A stretch of DNA of 64,000 bases from Halobacteroides halobius DSM 5150 (GCF_000328625.1 NC_019978.1:124001-188000); one strand, 5' to 3'; positions 17,928 through 27,672 are shown, numbered from the stretch's first letter. The notes: a model not told the origin generated them from the letters alone. Program-made: numbers and translations.

Positions 17928-18734
17928 ATGAGTGGTCAAGTGACAATTAAAACTCTACAGCAGAAAAAAGATGCTGGGAAGAAAATTACAATGTTAACTG
18001 CTTATGATTATCCAATGGCTAAAGCTATAGATAAAGCTGGGATTGATGTAATTTTAGTTGGGGATTCAGTAGGAATGGTAGTCTTAGGCTATGAAGATAC
18101 ATTAGTAGTGACAGTTGAGGATATGATTCATCATAGTAAAGCAGTAACTAGAGGTGCTAATGATTCTTTAGTAGTTACTGACCTTCCTTTTATGGCTTAT
18201 AAGGTTAATGATATTAGTTATACAGTTAAGAATGCTGGACAGATTATTAAAGAAAGTGGGGCACAGGCGGTAAAGCTAGAAGGTGGTAGTGAGATAGTAG
18301 AGGAGATAGAGGCAATTAATAAAGCTGGGATTCCAGTAATGGGTCATTTAGGTTTGACCCCTCAATCTGTAAATCAATTTGGTGGTTTTAAGGTGCAAGG
18401 AAAGGGGAGTGCTGCTAAAGAATTATTAAAGAATGCTAAAATTTTAGAAGAAGCTGGTGTTTTTGCTTTAGTACTAGAGTGTATTCCGGCAAAATTAGCT
18501 ACCCGAATAACTAATCAATTATCAATTCCTACTATTGGAATTGGAGCAGGTAAAGATTGTAATGGTCAAGTCTTAGTTACTCAAGATATGTTAGGGGTTT
18601 CTACTGACTTTACTCCTAAGTTTGTAAGAGAATATACAGATTTAAGGCAAGAGATTAATCAAGCTTTAAACAAATATAAAGAAGATGTTAAATCCGGAGA
18701 ATTTCCGAATTCAGAAGAGAGTTTTAGTAACTAG
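17928..18734 (+). CDS. panB: Ketopantoate hydroxymethyltransferase PanB
   Basis: A 268-residue TIM-barrel enzyme using 5,10-methylene-THF and ketoisovalerate to make ketopantoate, the first committed step to pantothenate. Conserved blocks [24 protein letters not shown] and [10 protein letters not shown] are present, along with IGIGAG for the substrate pocket. GGAGGTGAAAAG precedes ATG. First of panB-panC-panD; its folate demand links it to the fhs gene just upstream. Confidence 0.97.
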   Translation: MSGQVTIKTLQQKKDAGKKITMLTAYDYPMAKAIDKAGIDVILVGDSVGMVVLGYEDTLVVTVEDMIHHSKAVTRGANDSLVVTDLPFMAYKVNDISYTVKNAGQIIKESGAQAVKLEGGSEIVEEIEAINKAGIPVMGHLGLTPQSVNQFGGFKVQGKGSAAKELLKNAKILEEAGVFALVLECIPAKLATRITNQLSIPTIGIGAGKDCNGQVLVTQDMLGVSTDFTPKFVREYTDLRQEINQALNKYKEDVKSGEFPNSEESFSN

Positions 18735-18745
18735 GAGGTAATAAA

Positions 18746-19591
18746 GTGGAGATTTATACGACAATTTCCGAAATCAAAGAGTTTATCAAATCCAAAAAGC
18801 TAGTAGGAGAAAAGATAGGTTTTGTTCCTACAATGGGTTACTTACATCAAGGACATTTATCATTGATGAAAGAAGCTAGACAGGACAATGATATAGTAAT
18901 TGCTAGTATTTTTGTCAATCCTACTCAATTTGGCCCTGATGAGGATTATGATGAATATCCGCGCGATTTAGATAGAGATGCAGAGTTAGCAGCTGAAGTA
19001 GGAGTTGATGCAGTCTTTGCTCCTGAGGCTGATGAGATTTATGATTCTGGAGCTGCTACTACAATTCAAGTAGAGGGATTAACTGATAAGTTATGTGGTG
19101 CTTGTCGCCCAGGTCATTTTACAGGGGTCTGTATTATAGTTAGTAAACTATTTAATATCATTGCTCCTGATCATGCTTATTTTGGTCAAAAAGATGCTCA
19201 ACAGGTATTAGTTATTAAGCGAATGGTTAAAGATTTAAATTTTGATCTTGAGATAGTAATAGTACCTATAGTTAGAGAAGAGGACGGATTAGCTATTAGT
19301 TCTCGAAACAAGTATTTAAATCAAGAAGAGCGGACAGCTGCTACAGTACTTTATAATTCTTTAGAGTTGGCCCGAGAATTGATTGAACAGGGGGAAAATA
19401 AGGCTAAAGTTGTTGAGAATAAAATGGTAGAAATGATTAAAGAGGAACCATTAGCCAAGATAGATTATGTAGAAGTAGTTAAACAAGAGACTTTAGAATC
19501 AGTTACAAAGATTAAGGATAAAATTTTAATTGCTCTTGCTGTTTATATTGGAGGTACTAGATTAATAGATAATGTGATGCTGGAGGTGTAA
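18746..19591 (+). CDS. panC: Pantothenate synthetase PanC
   Basis: A 281-residue ligase joining pantoate and beta-alanine with ATP. The nucleotidyl-transferase signature GFVPTMGYLHQGHLSL (25-40) carries the HxGH motif, and the KMSKS-like loop is ISSRNKYL. GTG start after AGGAGGTAATAAA, 11 bases after panB. Ends 3 bases before panD. Confidence 0.97.
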   Translation: MEIYTTISEIKEFIKSKKLVGEKIGFVPTMGYLHQGHLSLMKEARQDNDIVIASIFVNPTQFGPDEDYDEYPRDLDRDAELAAEVGVDAVFAPEADEIYDSGAATTIQVEGLTDKLCGACRPGHFTGVCIIVSKLFNIIAPDHAYFGQKDAQQVLVIKRMVKDLNFDLEIVIVPIVREEDGLAISSRNKYLNQEERTAATVLYNSLELARELIEQGENKAKVVENKMVEMIKEEPLAKIDYVEVVKQETLESVTKIKDKILIALAVYIGGTRLIDNVMLEV

Positions 19592-19594
19592 ATT

Positions 19595-19942
19595 ATGATG
19601 CGTATGATGCATAAGTCAAAAATTCATCAGGCTAAAGTTACTAATGCTAATTTAAATTATGTAGGTAGTATTACTATTGATCAAGAATTAATGGAAGTAG
19701 CAGATATTTATCCTAATGAACGAGTTCAAATAGTTAATAATAATAATGGTCAACGTTTAGAAACTTATGTTATTCCTGGAGAAAGAGGTTCAGGTATCAT
19801 TTGTCTTAATGGGGCAGCAGCTAGAAAGGCTAGACCAGGAGATACAATAATTATTATCTCTTATGCTTTGTTGAGTGAAGAAGAAGCTAAAAGTTTAGAA
19901 CCTAAAGTCGTATTAGTAAATAAAGAGAATAAAATTGAATAA
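19595..19942 (+). CDS. panD: Aspartate 1-decarboxylase PanD
   Basis: A 115-residue pyruvoyl enzyme making beta-alanine. Self-cleavage site G24-S25 in YVGSITID is at exactly the position seen in the family when translation starts at 19595, which supports this ATG among several clustered ATGs. The active-site Tyr and Thr regions ([23 protein letters not shown]) are present. With PanB and PanC it completes pantothenate synthesis. Confidence 0.96.
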   Translation: MMRMMHKSKIHQAKVTNANLNYVGSITIDQELMEVADIYPNERVQIVNNNNGQRLETYVIPGERGSGIICLNGAAARKARPGDTIIIISYALLSEEEAKSLEPKVVLVNKENKIE

Positions 19943-19961
19943 GATAAAAGGGGGCATAAAA

Positions 19962-20495
19962 ATGAATTTGACGACTAGACAGTTGACAGTGACAGGTATT
20001 TTAAGTGCAATTGCAATTTTACTAAGTGTGACACCTTTAGGGTATATTCCAGTTCCTACTCCAGCTGGTTCAGCCACAATTATGCATATTCCAGTAATTA
20101 TTGCAGCAATTATAGAAGGGCCAATTGTAGGTGGTCTAGTAGGTCTTATTTTTGGAATCACAAGTTTTATTAGAGGAGGGGCATTCTTTGTCGATCCATT
20201 AATAGCCATTGTACCAAGAATATTGATTGGAATTTTGGCTGCTTATAGCGCTAAATTGATCGATTATAAATTATTCTCAGCTATTTTGGCTACTATAGTA
20301 GGTACTTTAACTAATACTGTTGGTGTTTTATCTTTGGCTGTAGTTAGAGGTTATCTAACTTATGAGGTAGCTTTAGGAGTTGGAATAACTCATGGAGTAC
20401 CAGAAGTAGTAGTAGGAGTCTTAATTACAGTAGGTATAGTAAAGGCATTACAACAAAGTAATGTTAAAGCAATAAACACAAATATAACTAATTAA
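19962..20495 (+). CDS. ECF transporter substrate-binding subunit (probably pantothenate)
   Basis: A 177-residue membrane protein with about five or six spans and the S-component pattern (TVTGILSAIAILLSVTPLGYIP, then MHIPVIIAAIIEGPIVGGLVGLIFG). S components capture a vitamin and share a common EcfAA'T energising module, which is not encoded here. Placement as fourth gene of the panBCD operon suggests pantothenate (PanT-like) uptake, an inference from context only. ATG at 19962 follows AAAAGGGGGC; the terminator stem overlaps its stop codon. Confidence 0.8.
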   Translation: MNLTTRQLTVTGILSAIAILLSVTPLGYIPVPTPAGSATIMHIPVIIAAIIEGPIVGGLVGLIFGITSFIRGGAFFVDPLIAIVPRILIGILAAYSAKLIDYKLFSAILATIVGTLTNTVGVLSLAVVRGYLTYEVALGVGITHGVPEVVVGVLITVGIVKALQQSNVKAINTNITN

Positions 20496-20520
20496 TATAA
20501 CCCCCGTAGGGGGTTATATT
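20494..20520 (+). terminator. Terminator of the pan operon
   Basis: AATATAACCCCC (20494-20505) pairs perfectly with GGGGGTTATATT (20509-20520); the stem begins in the stop codon of the S component. The T run after it is weak. Confidence 0.75.
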
Positions 20521-20532
20521 GGTTTTAATCCT

Positions 20533-20561
20533 TTGTATTTTAATAAGGAATGTTATATAAT
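20533..20561 (+). promoter_or_regulatory. birA promoter
   Basis: TTGTAT (20533-20538), 17 bases, TATAAT (20556-20561), 24 bases before the ATG. Confidence 0.7.
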
Positions 20562-20585
20562 GGTGCTAGAAAAAAGGAGGATAAC

Positions 20586-21584
20586 ATGAGACGAAATTTA
20601 AAGCGTAGGACTAAAGTACTTGATTTATTATATCATTATCAAACTGATTATTTATCTGGTGCAGAATTAAGTGATCAGTTGGATGTATCTCGAACTACAA
20701 TTTGGAAGTATATAAATTATTTTAGGGAAGCAGGTTATGAGATTGAGTCATCTTCTAAATTAGGTTATAGATTAGTCGAAACTCCAGATATTTTATTACC
20801 AGAGGAAATCAAACGGAATTTGACTACTAATCAAATAGGTCATCAAATTATCCATTATAATCAGATTGATTCTACTAATAGGGTTGCTAAAGAACAAGCT
20901 AAAAATGGTGTAAAAGAAGGAACTGTAATTATATCTGAAGAACAGACTGGTGGTAAAGGAAGATTAAATCGAAACTTTTCTAGCCCACAAGGAGGTATTT
21001 GGTTATCGTATATTTTATCTCCTGACCTTAAGCCGGTTATGGCGGGAAGAGCTACATATTTATCTGCCTTAGCCTTAGCTAAGACGATTAATCAAATTAC
21101 AAATTTAGATGCTAAGATAAAATGGCCTAATGATGTATTAATTAATGATAAAAAAGTGAGTGGTATTTTAACTGAAATGGGGGCTGAGTTAGATAAAGTT
21201 AATTACTTAGCTATTGGCATGGGGATTAATGCTAATTTTGCGATAAGTAAGTTACCTGTTGAGTTACATAATAAAGTAACAACAATCTTTAATGAGCTAG
21301 GAGAACAGATAGATAGAGTTGCTTTTGTGCAGTCTTTATTACAGGAAATAGAGAAATTATATCCTAAGTTAGACAATTTTGAAGAATTATTAGCTGAATG
21401 GAAGGGATATGCTTATACTCTAGGTCAAGAAGTTAAAATAGCAGATGGCAATCAAGAGTATAGTGGTTTAGCAGTCGATATTGCTGATGATGGCGCTTTA
21501 ATAGTTAAGACTGATAGAGGGCAAGAGAAAGTATACTCTGGTGATGTTTCTTTATCCCATCAGTCATTTAACTCAGGGAATTAA
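20586..21584 (+). CDS. birA: Bifunctional biotin-protein ligase/biotin operon repressor
   Basis: A 332-residue BirA. An N-terminal winged helix (about 5-60, with SGAELSDQLDVSRTTIWKYI) shows it also acts as repressor. The ligase core has the biotinyl-AMP loop GGKGRLNRNFSSPQGGIW, the ATP/biotin lysine region KWPNDVL, and a C-terminal SH3-like domain. The ATG at 20586 follows AAAAGGAGGATAAC; an earlier start at 20550 overlaps the -10 region and is rejected. Its position between pantothenate synthesis and pantothenate kinase matches many clostridia. Confidence 0.95.
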   Translation: MRRNLKRRTKVLDLLYHYQTDYLSGAELSDQLDVSRTTIWKYINYFREAGYEIESSSKLGYRLVETPDILLPEEIKRNLTTNQIGHQIIHYNQIDSTNRVAKEQAKNGVKEGTVIISEEQTGGKGRLNRNFSSPQGGIWLSYILSPDLKPVMAGRATYLSALALAKTINQITNLDAKIKWPNDVLINDKKVSGILTEMGAELDKVNYLAIGMGINANFAISKLPVELHNKVTTIFNELGEQIDRVAFVQSLLQEIEKLYPKLDNFEELLAEWKGYAYTLGQEVKIADGNQEYSGLAVDIADDGALIVKTDRGQEKVYSGDVSLSHQSFNSGN

Positions 21585-21628
21585 AATTAATTCTAATTGT
21601 AAACTAAATCAAATAAAGGGTGAGGATA

Positions 21629-22393
21629 ATGATTTTAGCAATTGATGTGGGAAATACTAATATTGTTTTAGGTTTATATCAAGAAGATGAATTATTGATT
21701 GATTGGAGGATCTCTACTGATCGTAAAAAGATGCCAGATGAATATGGAATGTTATTAGCCAATTTATTTTCTACTGCTAATCAGAGTTTAGAAGATGTAG
21801 AGAGAGTAATTATTTCTTCTGTAGTACCACCAATTATTCATGCTCTAGAGGAAGTGTCTATTAAATACTTGGGGGTTAAACCTTTAGTTGTTGGCCCGGG
21901 AGTTAAAACAGGGATTAATATTAAGACTGACAATCCTAAAGAAGTAGGAGCAGATCGAATCGTAAATGCAGTAGCTGTCAAGCATTTATATAATGGTCCG
22001 GCTATTATTGTTGATTTTGGAACAGCTACTACATTAGATGCATTATCTGCTACAGGAGATTATTTAGGAGGAGCTATTGCTCCTGGAATAGGAATTTCAA
22101 CTGAAGCTTTATTTGATAGAGCAGCTAAGTTACCTAAAATTGAATTAGATTTTCCTAAGCGGGTGATTGGAAAAGACTCTCATGATAGCTTACAAGCGGG
22201 AATCTTATATGGTTTCGTAGGACAAGTTGATGGGTTGGTTAAGCGTATGAAAAAAGAATTTAAGCAAGAACCTAAAGTAATTGCTACGGGTGGTTTAGCT
22301 GATTTAATTACTAGTGAATCTGAAGAAATAGAAATCAACAATCAATTTTTAACATTAGAGGGATTAAAAATTGTTGCTAAACTGAACCTATAA
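21629..22393 (+). CDS. coaX: Type III pantothenate kinase CoaX
   Basis: A 254-residue ASKHA-fold kinase that phosphorylates pantothenate, the first step to CoA. Phosphate 1 motif is IDVGNTN (5-11), the [10 protein letters not shown] pantothenate loop and the [11 protein letters not shown] phosphate 2 motif are present. ATG at 21629 chosen because IDVGNTN normally begins within the first ten residues. With panBCD, the S component and this gene, the window carries pantothenate synthesis, uptake and entry to CoA together. Confidence 0.96.
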   Translation: MILAIDVGNTNIVLGLYQEDELLIDWRISTDRKKMPDEYGMLLANLFSTANQSLEDVERVIISSVVPPIIHALEEVSIKYLGVKPLVVGPGVKTGINIKTDNPKEVGADRIVNAVAVKHLYNGPAIIVDFGTATTLDALSATGDYLGGAIAPGIGISTEALFDRAAKLPKIELDFPKRVIGKDSHDSLQAGILYGFVGQVDGLVKRMKKEFKQEPKVIATGGLADLITSESEEIEINNQFLTLEGLKIVAKLNL

Positions 22394-22411
22394 TGATAGG
22401 AGGGTTAATTA

Positions 22412-23383
22412 GTGAAGATAGCAGATATAGTAATAGAGCCACCAGTTATTTTAGCTCCTATGGCGGGGGTAACAGATTTACCTTATCGTCAAGTAGTTAG
22501 TGAAGTAGGCGGTTGTGGTTTAGTCTGTACTGAAATGGTAAGTGCTAAAGGATTAGTACATGGAAATGAAAGGACAGAAAAATTATTAGAAATTAGTAAT
22601 AATCAACAGCCTGTCTCTTTACAGTTATTTGGTAATGATCCTCAAACTTTGGCCCAAGCAGCAAAAAGGGTAGTAGAAATTAGTAATCCAGAGATTATTG
22701 ATTTAAATGTAGGGTGTCCAACTCCTAAAATAGTAAAAAATGGCTATGGATCTGCTTTGATGAAGGAACCATATTTATTAGGCGAGATTGTTAAAGCTAT
22801 GGATAAGGCAGTTGAAATACCAGTAACTATTAAGATTAGAACTGGATGGGATGGGGAACGAATCAATGCTTGTCAGATAGCTAAAATAGCTCAAGAAAAT
22901 GGAGCAGCAGCTATAGGAGTCCATGGAAGGACTAGAGAACAGTTTTATCAGGGCCAAGCTGATTGGGAAATTATTAAGGAAGTAAAAGAAACAGTTTCTA
23001 TTCCAGTGATTGGAAATGGAGATATTTTTAAGCCTGAAGATGCTATAGAAATGATTGATCAGACAGGATGTGATGCAGTTATGATTGCTAGAGGGGCCCA
23101 AGGTAATCCTTGGATCTTTGCTAGGACTGCTCATTATTTAAAGATTGGAGAGTTATTACCTCCGCCTAGTCCGCAAGAAAAGATAGACAAGACGATCTAC
23201 CACTTAGAGAAATTAGTGGATTATAAAGGGGAGTATGTAGGTATTAGAGAGATGAGAAAACATGCCAGTTGGTATCTAAAGGGATTAAGAAATTGTACTG
23301 CTATTAAAGATAAAATCAATCAAACCCAGAGTAAAGAAGAGATGAAAGAGCTATTAATTAAATATCAAGCTCAATTTAGCTGA
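22412..23383 (+). CDS. dusB: tRNA-dihydrouridine synthase
   Basis: A 323-residue FMN TIM-barrel enzyme that reduces uridines in the tRNA D-loop. Conserved APMAGVTDLPYR at the start, the catalytic Cys in NVGCPTPK, the KIRTGW and HGRTREQ blocks, and GNGDIF phosphate loop are present. GTG start with AGGAGGGTT upstream. Lies in the region equivalent to B. subtilis yacF, near lysS. Confidence 0.95.
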   Translation: MKIADIVIEPPVILAPMAGVTDLPYRQVVSEVGGCGLVCTEMVSAKGLVHGNERTEKLLEISNNQQPVSLQLFGNDPQTLAQAAKRVVEISNPEIIDLNVGCPTPKIVKNGYGSALMKEPYLLGEIVKAMDKAVEIPVTIKIRTGWDGERINACQIAKIAQENGAAAIGVHGRTREQFYQGQADWEIIKEVKETVSIPVIGNGDIFKPEDAIEMIDQTGCDAVMIARGAQGNPWIFARTAHYLKIGELLPPPSPQEKIDKTIYHLEKLVDYKGEYVGIREMRKHASWYLKGLRNCTAIKDKINQTQSKEEMKELLIKYQAQFS

Positions 23384-23406
23384 TACTAAAGGTATCAGTT
23401 TTTTTA
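23380..23406 (+). terminator. Terminator after dusB
   Basis: CTGATAC (23380-23386) and GTATCAG (23392-23398) followed by TTTTTTTATTTTT; the stem begins at the dusB stop codon. Confidence 0.85.
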
Positions 23407-23470
23407 TTTTTGTGTATAATAATTTTAATGGAGTTGTACATATTAGAATAAAGAGTAAGGGGTGGAACTA

Positions 23471-24379
23471 ATGAAGCATGTAGTTAGTATTAGTCTAGGT
23501 TCTTCTGCTCGAGATCATCGTGTTGAATGTCAATTGTTAGGGGAAGATTTTATTTTAGAGCGAATTGGGACAGATGGTAATTTACAAGATGCTATTAAAT
23601 TGTTTAAGCGATTAGATGGGAAGGTAGATGCTTTCGGATTAGGTGGTATTGATCTTAATTTATATGCAGGAAAGAAGAGATACCAGCTTCGGACTGCTAA
23701 AAAGATTATTAATAGTATTGAGAAGACTCCTATTGTAGATGGTAGTGGGCTAAAGAACTCATTAGAGAGAATGGCTATTAAGCAAGTAGCTAATGAATTA
23801 GAGTTAGCAAATCAGAAAGTATTAATAGTTAGTGCTTTAGATAGATTTGGTATGGCTGAATCTTTAGCTAATCAAGGCGCAGATTTAATTATTGGCGATT
23901 TAATCTTTGGCTTAGGAGTGCCTTGGCCTTTAAAATCATTATCTACTTTACATAAGATAGCTAGATTTATAATGCCTTTAATTAGTCAACTTCCCTTTAG
24001 TTTATTGTACCCTACTGGTGATAAGCAGACTAAGATTAAAGATAAATATAGTCGGTATTATCATAGAGCGGATATTATAGCAGGAGATTTTCATTATATT
24101 AGACGTTACTTACCTCAAAATTTAACTGGGACTGTATTAATTACGAATACTTTGACTGCTAAAGATGTTACATTATTGAAAAAAAGAGGGGTTAGCAAAC
24201 TGGTGACAACTACCCCAGGGTTTAAGGGTCGTTCTTTTGGAACTAATGTGATTGAAGCTGCTTTAGTAACCTTAATTGATAAGCCCTTATCAGAAGTTCA
24301 AGTTTCTGATTATTTAAATTTACTACGTCAAATTGATTTAACCCCAAGAATTGAAAATCTGAATCAAGAAGTCTCATAA
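23471..24379 (+). CDS. Conserved protein of firmicutes, commonly auto-named quinate 5-dehydrogenase
   Basis: A 302-residue soluble protein. The sequence starts VVSISLGSSARDHRVE and has conserved GRIGTDG-like (ERIGTDG), AFGLGGIDL, PIVDGSGLKN and SALDRFGMAE segments, then GDLIFGLGVP and IIAGDFHYIRRY, and ends with LVTTTPGFKGRSFGTNV. I recognise this as a family automatically labelled quinate 5-dehydrogenase, but I see no classical Rossmann glycine motif that would support the label, so I assign no reaction. ATG at 23471 follows AAGGGGTGG; a GTG at 23462 lies inside that site. It is adjacent to the AAR-like gene (34 bases apart), probably an operon, which suggests a shared pathway. Confidence 0.7.
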   Translation: MKHVVSISLGSSARDHRVECQLLGEDFILERIGTDGNLQDAIKLFKRLDGKVDAFGLGGIDLNLYAGKKRYQLRTAKKIINSIEKTPIVDGSGLKNSLERMAIKQVANELELANQKVLIVSALDRFGMAESLANQGADLIIGDLIFGLGVPWPLKSLSTLHKIARFIMPLISQLPFSLLYPTGDKQTKIKDKYSRYYHRADIIAGDFHYIRRYLPQNLTGTVLITNTLTAKDVTLLKKRGVSKLVTTTPGFKGRSFGTNVIEAALVTLIDKPLSEVQVSDYLNLLRQIDLTPRIENLNQEVS

Positions 24380-24413
24380 ATATAATTATAGAATATTTAC
24401 AAGGAGGAATTTG

Positions 24414-25484
24414 ATGAATCGATTTGCATTTATTATACATCCACTAAAAATAGCTGATGTAGCACGTAAATTTCCTATTTGTGATAAGCTACCTAAAAGT
24501 TTAGTAAAGAGTATGGTTAAGTTACTACCTCCGTTTAAAGCATCAGATATTACTGGGGTTAGATCTAAACTTGGCCCTAAAGCTGAAGGATGGTTTATTG
24601 CTTGCCCTCTAACTTCACAACAAATGCTAGAATTACCTACTTCAGTGGTCATAGAAAAAATTGTAGATGCTGGTCTTATAGCTCAAGAATTAGGAGCTGA
24701 TATTTTAGGTCTAGGAGCTTTTACTTCAGTAGTAGGCGATAAAGGAGTTACTATTGCTAATCAACTTGATATTCCAGTGACTACAGGAAATAGTTATACT
24801 GTTGCTACAGCTTTAGAAGGAGTTAAATTAGCTAGTGAAATATCTGGAGTTAATATGAAAAATAGCAACATATTAGTTGTAGGAGCGAGTGGTTCGATTG
24901 GTAAGGCTTGTACTAAATTATTAGCTGAGGATAATAACTCGCTTATTTTAGCTGCTAGAAAAAAAGATAAGCTAGAGAGGTTGGCCCAGAGAGTAAAGAA
25001 AGATTATAACGTACAAGTAAAGACCACAACTAATTTAGATAAATATTTACCTCAATCTGATATTATTATTGCAGCTTCTAGTGCTGTAGAAAGTTTGATT
25101 AATATTAACTTACTTAAACCTGGAACAATAGTTTGTGATGTTGCTAGACCTCGTGATGTTGCTAAAGAAGTAAATCAAAGAAGATCAGATGTCTTGATTA
25201 TTGATGGTGGAATTGTAGAAGTGCCTGGAGAAGTTAATTTCAACTTAGATTTTGGTTTTCCAGATAAAACAGCGTATGCTTGTATGGCTGAAACTATGAT
25301 TTTAGCTTTGGAAGAAAAATATGATAATTATAGTTTAGGTTCCGAATTAGAAATAGATAAGGTTTTAGAGATCAATAAATTAGCTAATAAGCATGGTTTT
25401 AAATTAGCAAGCTTGAGAAATTCGGAACGAGAAGTAACTTTAAAGCGAGTAAATAAGGTTCGCCAGCTAATTAGCTCTACTTGA
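24414..25484 (+). CDS. Acyl-ACP reductase (AAR)-like oxidoreductase
   Basis: A 356-residue protein with an NAD(P)-binding motif VVGASGSIGKAC (155-166). Beyond the Rossmann core it shares with cyanobacterial aldehyde-forming acyl-ACP reductase the LGLGAFTSVV segment (98-107), TTGNSYTVA (123-131), DGGIVEVPG (264-272) and a Cys in AYACMAETM (Cys290), the position of the catalytic Cys that forms the acyl-thioester in AAR. Automated pipelines often call such proteins shikimate dehydrogenase-like. A fatty aldehyde or acyl-thioester reaction is therefore plausible but untested. The ATG at 24414 follows AAGGAGGA at the usual distance. Cotranscribed with the preceding gene. Confidence 0.7.
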   Translation: MNRFAFIIHPLKIADVARKFPICDKLPKSLVKSMVKLLPPFKASDITGVRSKLGPKAEGWFIACPLTSQQMLELPTSVVIEKIVDAGLIAQELGADILGLGAFTSVVGDKGVTIANQLDIPVTTGNSYTVATALEGVKLASEISGVNMKNSNILVVGASGSIGKACTKLLAEDNNSLILAARKKDKLERLAQRVKKDYNVQVKTTTNLDKYLPQSDIIIAASSAVESLININLLKPGTIVCDVARPRDVAKEVNQRRSDVLIIDGGIVEVPGEVNFNLDFGFPDKTAYACMAETMILALEEKYDNYSLGSELEIDKVLEINKLANKHGFKLASLRNSEREVTLKRVNKVRQLISST

Positions 25485-25512
25485 CAAAAGAAAGATCCTG
25501 AATTATAATAAT

Positions 25513-25574
25513 TTGCTAAAGCATGCAACATCATGTTATAATTACTTGACACTATTTTTTATTTTTGACATAAT
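25513..25574 (+). promoter_or_regulatory. Tandem promoters of greA
   Basis: P1: TTGCTA (25513-25518), 18 bases, TATAAT (25537-25542). P2: TTGACA (25546-25551), 17 bases, CATAAT (25569-25574). Leaders of about 80 to 110 bases precede the ATG. Confidence 0.65.
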
Positions 25575-25659
25575 AAATATGTTAAATCTTTTACTAAGAT
25601 TAAAGAGCTTCATAGAACATGAAATCTCTTGGATAATATCGGAAAAGGGAGGATTAATT

Positions 25660-26139
25660 ATGAGTAACCAAGATAAACTAATTATTTCAGAAGAAGGTTT
25701 GAATAAATTAAAAGATGAATTAAAGCATTTACGAGGGCCAAAAAGAAAGGAAATAGCACAAAGAATTAAAGAGGCTCGTGAACTTGGGGATATTAGTGAG
25801 AACTCCGAATATGATGATGCTAAGAATGAACAAGCATTTGTAGAAGGTAGAATAAAAAAATTAGAAAATATGATTAAGAATGCTGAAGTTATTAATGAAG
25901 ATGAAATTGATACAACTGAAGTGAATGTTGGAACTACAGTTAGACTATTAGATAAAGAATTTGATGAAGAGGTAGAATATAAAATTGTTAGTTCTGCTGA
26001 AACTAACCCAGATGAAAACAAAATTTCTAATGCATCACCAGTTGGCAAAGGGTTATTAGGCCATAAAGTAGGAGATACTGTAGAAATTGATATTCCAGCT
26101 GGGAGTATAGAATATGAAGTACTAGCAATTAAAAAATAG
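25660..26139 (+). CDS. greA: Transcription elongation factor GreA
   Basis: A 159-residue factor that rescues backtracked RNA polymerase. The N-terminal coiled coil carries the acidic tip in ELGDISENSEYDDAKNEQ (about 40-57), and the C-terminal FKBP-like domain ends GSIEYEVLAIKK. ATG at 25660 follows AAGGGAGG; 49 extra residues in the open frame upstream overlap the promoters and are not coding. Located before lysS as in many clostridia. Confidence 0.96.
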   Translation: MSNQDKLIISEEGLNKLKDELKHLRGPKRKEIAQRIKEARELGDISENSEYDDAKNEQAFVEGRIKKLENMIKNAEVINEDEIDTTEVNVGTTVRLLDKEFDEEVEYKIVSSAETNPDENKISNASPVGKGLLGHKVGDTVEIDIPAGSIEYEVLAIKK

Positions 26140-26157
26140 TACTATGGAGGTATTGCA

Positions 26158-27636
26158 ATGGCAACAAATGATAGTGAACTGAATGAATTAATGCTAAAGA
26201 GAAGAAGAAAATTAGACAATTTGAAAGAAGAAGGAATTAATGCATATGGTAATGATTTTAATCGGTCTCATACTGTAGAAGATGTAGTAGAAGATTATGA
26301 CCAACTGAGAGAAGAAAAAGTTATGGTTAAAGTAGCTGGTAGAATTATGGCTGTTAGGAATCATGGTAAATCGAGCTTTGCTGATTTAAAAGATATGTCA
26401 GGTAAAGTTCAATTGTATGTTAAGGAAGGTAATGTTGGAGAAGAGGGCTATGAGCTTTTCAATGATTTAGATATTGGAGATCAAATTGGAATAGAAGGAT
26501 TATTATTCAAGACACGGCAAGGGGAAGTAACTATTCAGGTAGAAGAATTTAAAGTTCTTGCTAAATCATTACGACCACTACCAGAAAAGTGGCACGGTTT
26601 AACAGATGTAGAGAAAAGGTATCGACAAAGATATGTGGATTTAATTGTAAATGATGATGTACAACAAAACTTTATAATTAGAAGTAAAATTTTACATAAG
26701 ATTAGAGAATATTTAGAAGAAGAAGATTTTTTAGAGGTGCAGACTCCTTTAATGCATTCTGTGGCTGGAGGTGCTGCTGCTAGACCTTTTGTTACTCATC
26801 ATAATGCTTTGGATACAGATTTATATATGAGAATTGCTCCTGAACTTTATTTAAAGAGATTACTAGTAGGTGGTTTTGAAAAAGTATTTGAATTGGGTAA
26901 GAATATGCGTAATGAAGGACTATCAACTAAGCATAATCCAGAGTTTACTTCTTTAGAAGTTTATCAAGCATATGCAGATTATAATGATATGATGGAGTTA
27001 ACAGAAGATTTAATAAAAAATGTAGCTGGAGATGTATTAGACAGTTTAGAAATAGAATATGATGAACAAGAAATAGATTTAAATAATTGGAGAAAGATGA
27101 GTATGGTAGAGGCAATTAAAGAGCATGCTGATGTTGATTTTAGTAATGTTGATGATTTAGAAGAGGCTAAAGCTTTGGCTGATAATAAGGGTATAGATTA
27201 TAATGAGAATACTGCAGTAGGTGAAATTATTAATGAGTTCTTTGAAGAATATGTAGAAGATAATTTAATTCAGCCAACTTTTATTACTCAATATCCAGTT
27301 GAAGTATCTCCGTTAGCAAGAAGGAATCCTAATAACCCAAACTTTACAGATAGATTTGAATTATTTATTGCTGGTAATGAAATTGCTAATGCTTTCTCTG
27401 AATTAAATGATCCGATTGATCAAAAGGAAAGATTTAAAAAACAAATGGAGCAAAGAGAAGCAGGTGATGATGAAGCTCATATGATGGATAATGACTTTAT
27501 TAGAGCTTTAGAGTACGGAATGCCACCAGCTGGTGGGCTAGGAATTGGAATTGACAGATTAATTATGCTACTAACTAACTCTCTATCTATTAGAGAAGTT
27601 ATCTTATTCCCACACTTAAGGCCTGAAAAAGAGTAA
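26158..27636 (+). CDS. lysS: Lysyl-tRNA synthetase, class II
   Basis: A 492-residue class IIb synthetase. The N-terminal OB-fold (about 55-150, VKVAGRIMAVRNHGKSSFADL) binds the anticodon; motif 2 includes RNEGLSTKHNPEFTSLE and motif 3 is GGLGIGIDRLIMLL. The start ATG lies 18 bases after greA with TATGGAGGT upstream. No T-box precedes it. A clear terminator follows. Confidence 0.97.
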   Translation: MATNDSELNELMLKRRRKLDNLKEEGINAYGNDFNRSHTVEDVVEDYDQLREEKVMVKVAGRIMAVRNHGKSSFADLKDMSGKVQLYVKEGNVGEEGYELFNDLDIGDQIGIEGLLFKTRQGEVTIQVEEFKVLAKSLRPLPEKWHGLTDVEKRYRQRYVDLIVNDDVQQNFIIRSKILHKIREYLEEEDFLEVQTPLMHSVAGGAAARPFVTHHNALDTDLYMRIAPELYLKRLLVGGFEKVFELGKNMRNEGLSTKHNPEFTSLEVYQAYADYNDMMELTEDLIKNVAGDVLDSLEIEYDEQEIDLNNWRKMSMVEAIKEHADVDFSNVDDLEEAKALADNKGIDYNENTAVGEIINEFFEEYVEDNLIQPTFITQYPVEVSPLARRNPNNPNFTDRFELFIAGNEIANAFSELNDPIDQKERFKKQMEQREAGDDEAHMMDNDFIRALEYGMPPAGGLGIGIDRLIMLLTNSLSIREVILFPHLRPEKE

Positions 27637-27644
27637 GTATTATA

Positions 27645-27672
27645 AAAAAGGAGGGGCATTCCTCCTTTTTTT
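27645..27672 (+). terminator. Terminator after lysS
   Basis: AAAAAGGAGG (27645-27654) pairs with CCTCCTTTTT (27661-27670) around GGCATT. Confidence 0.88.
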
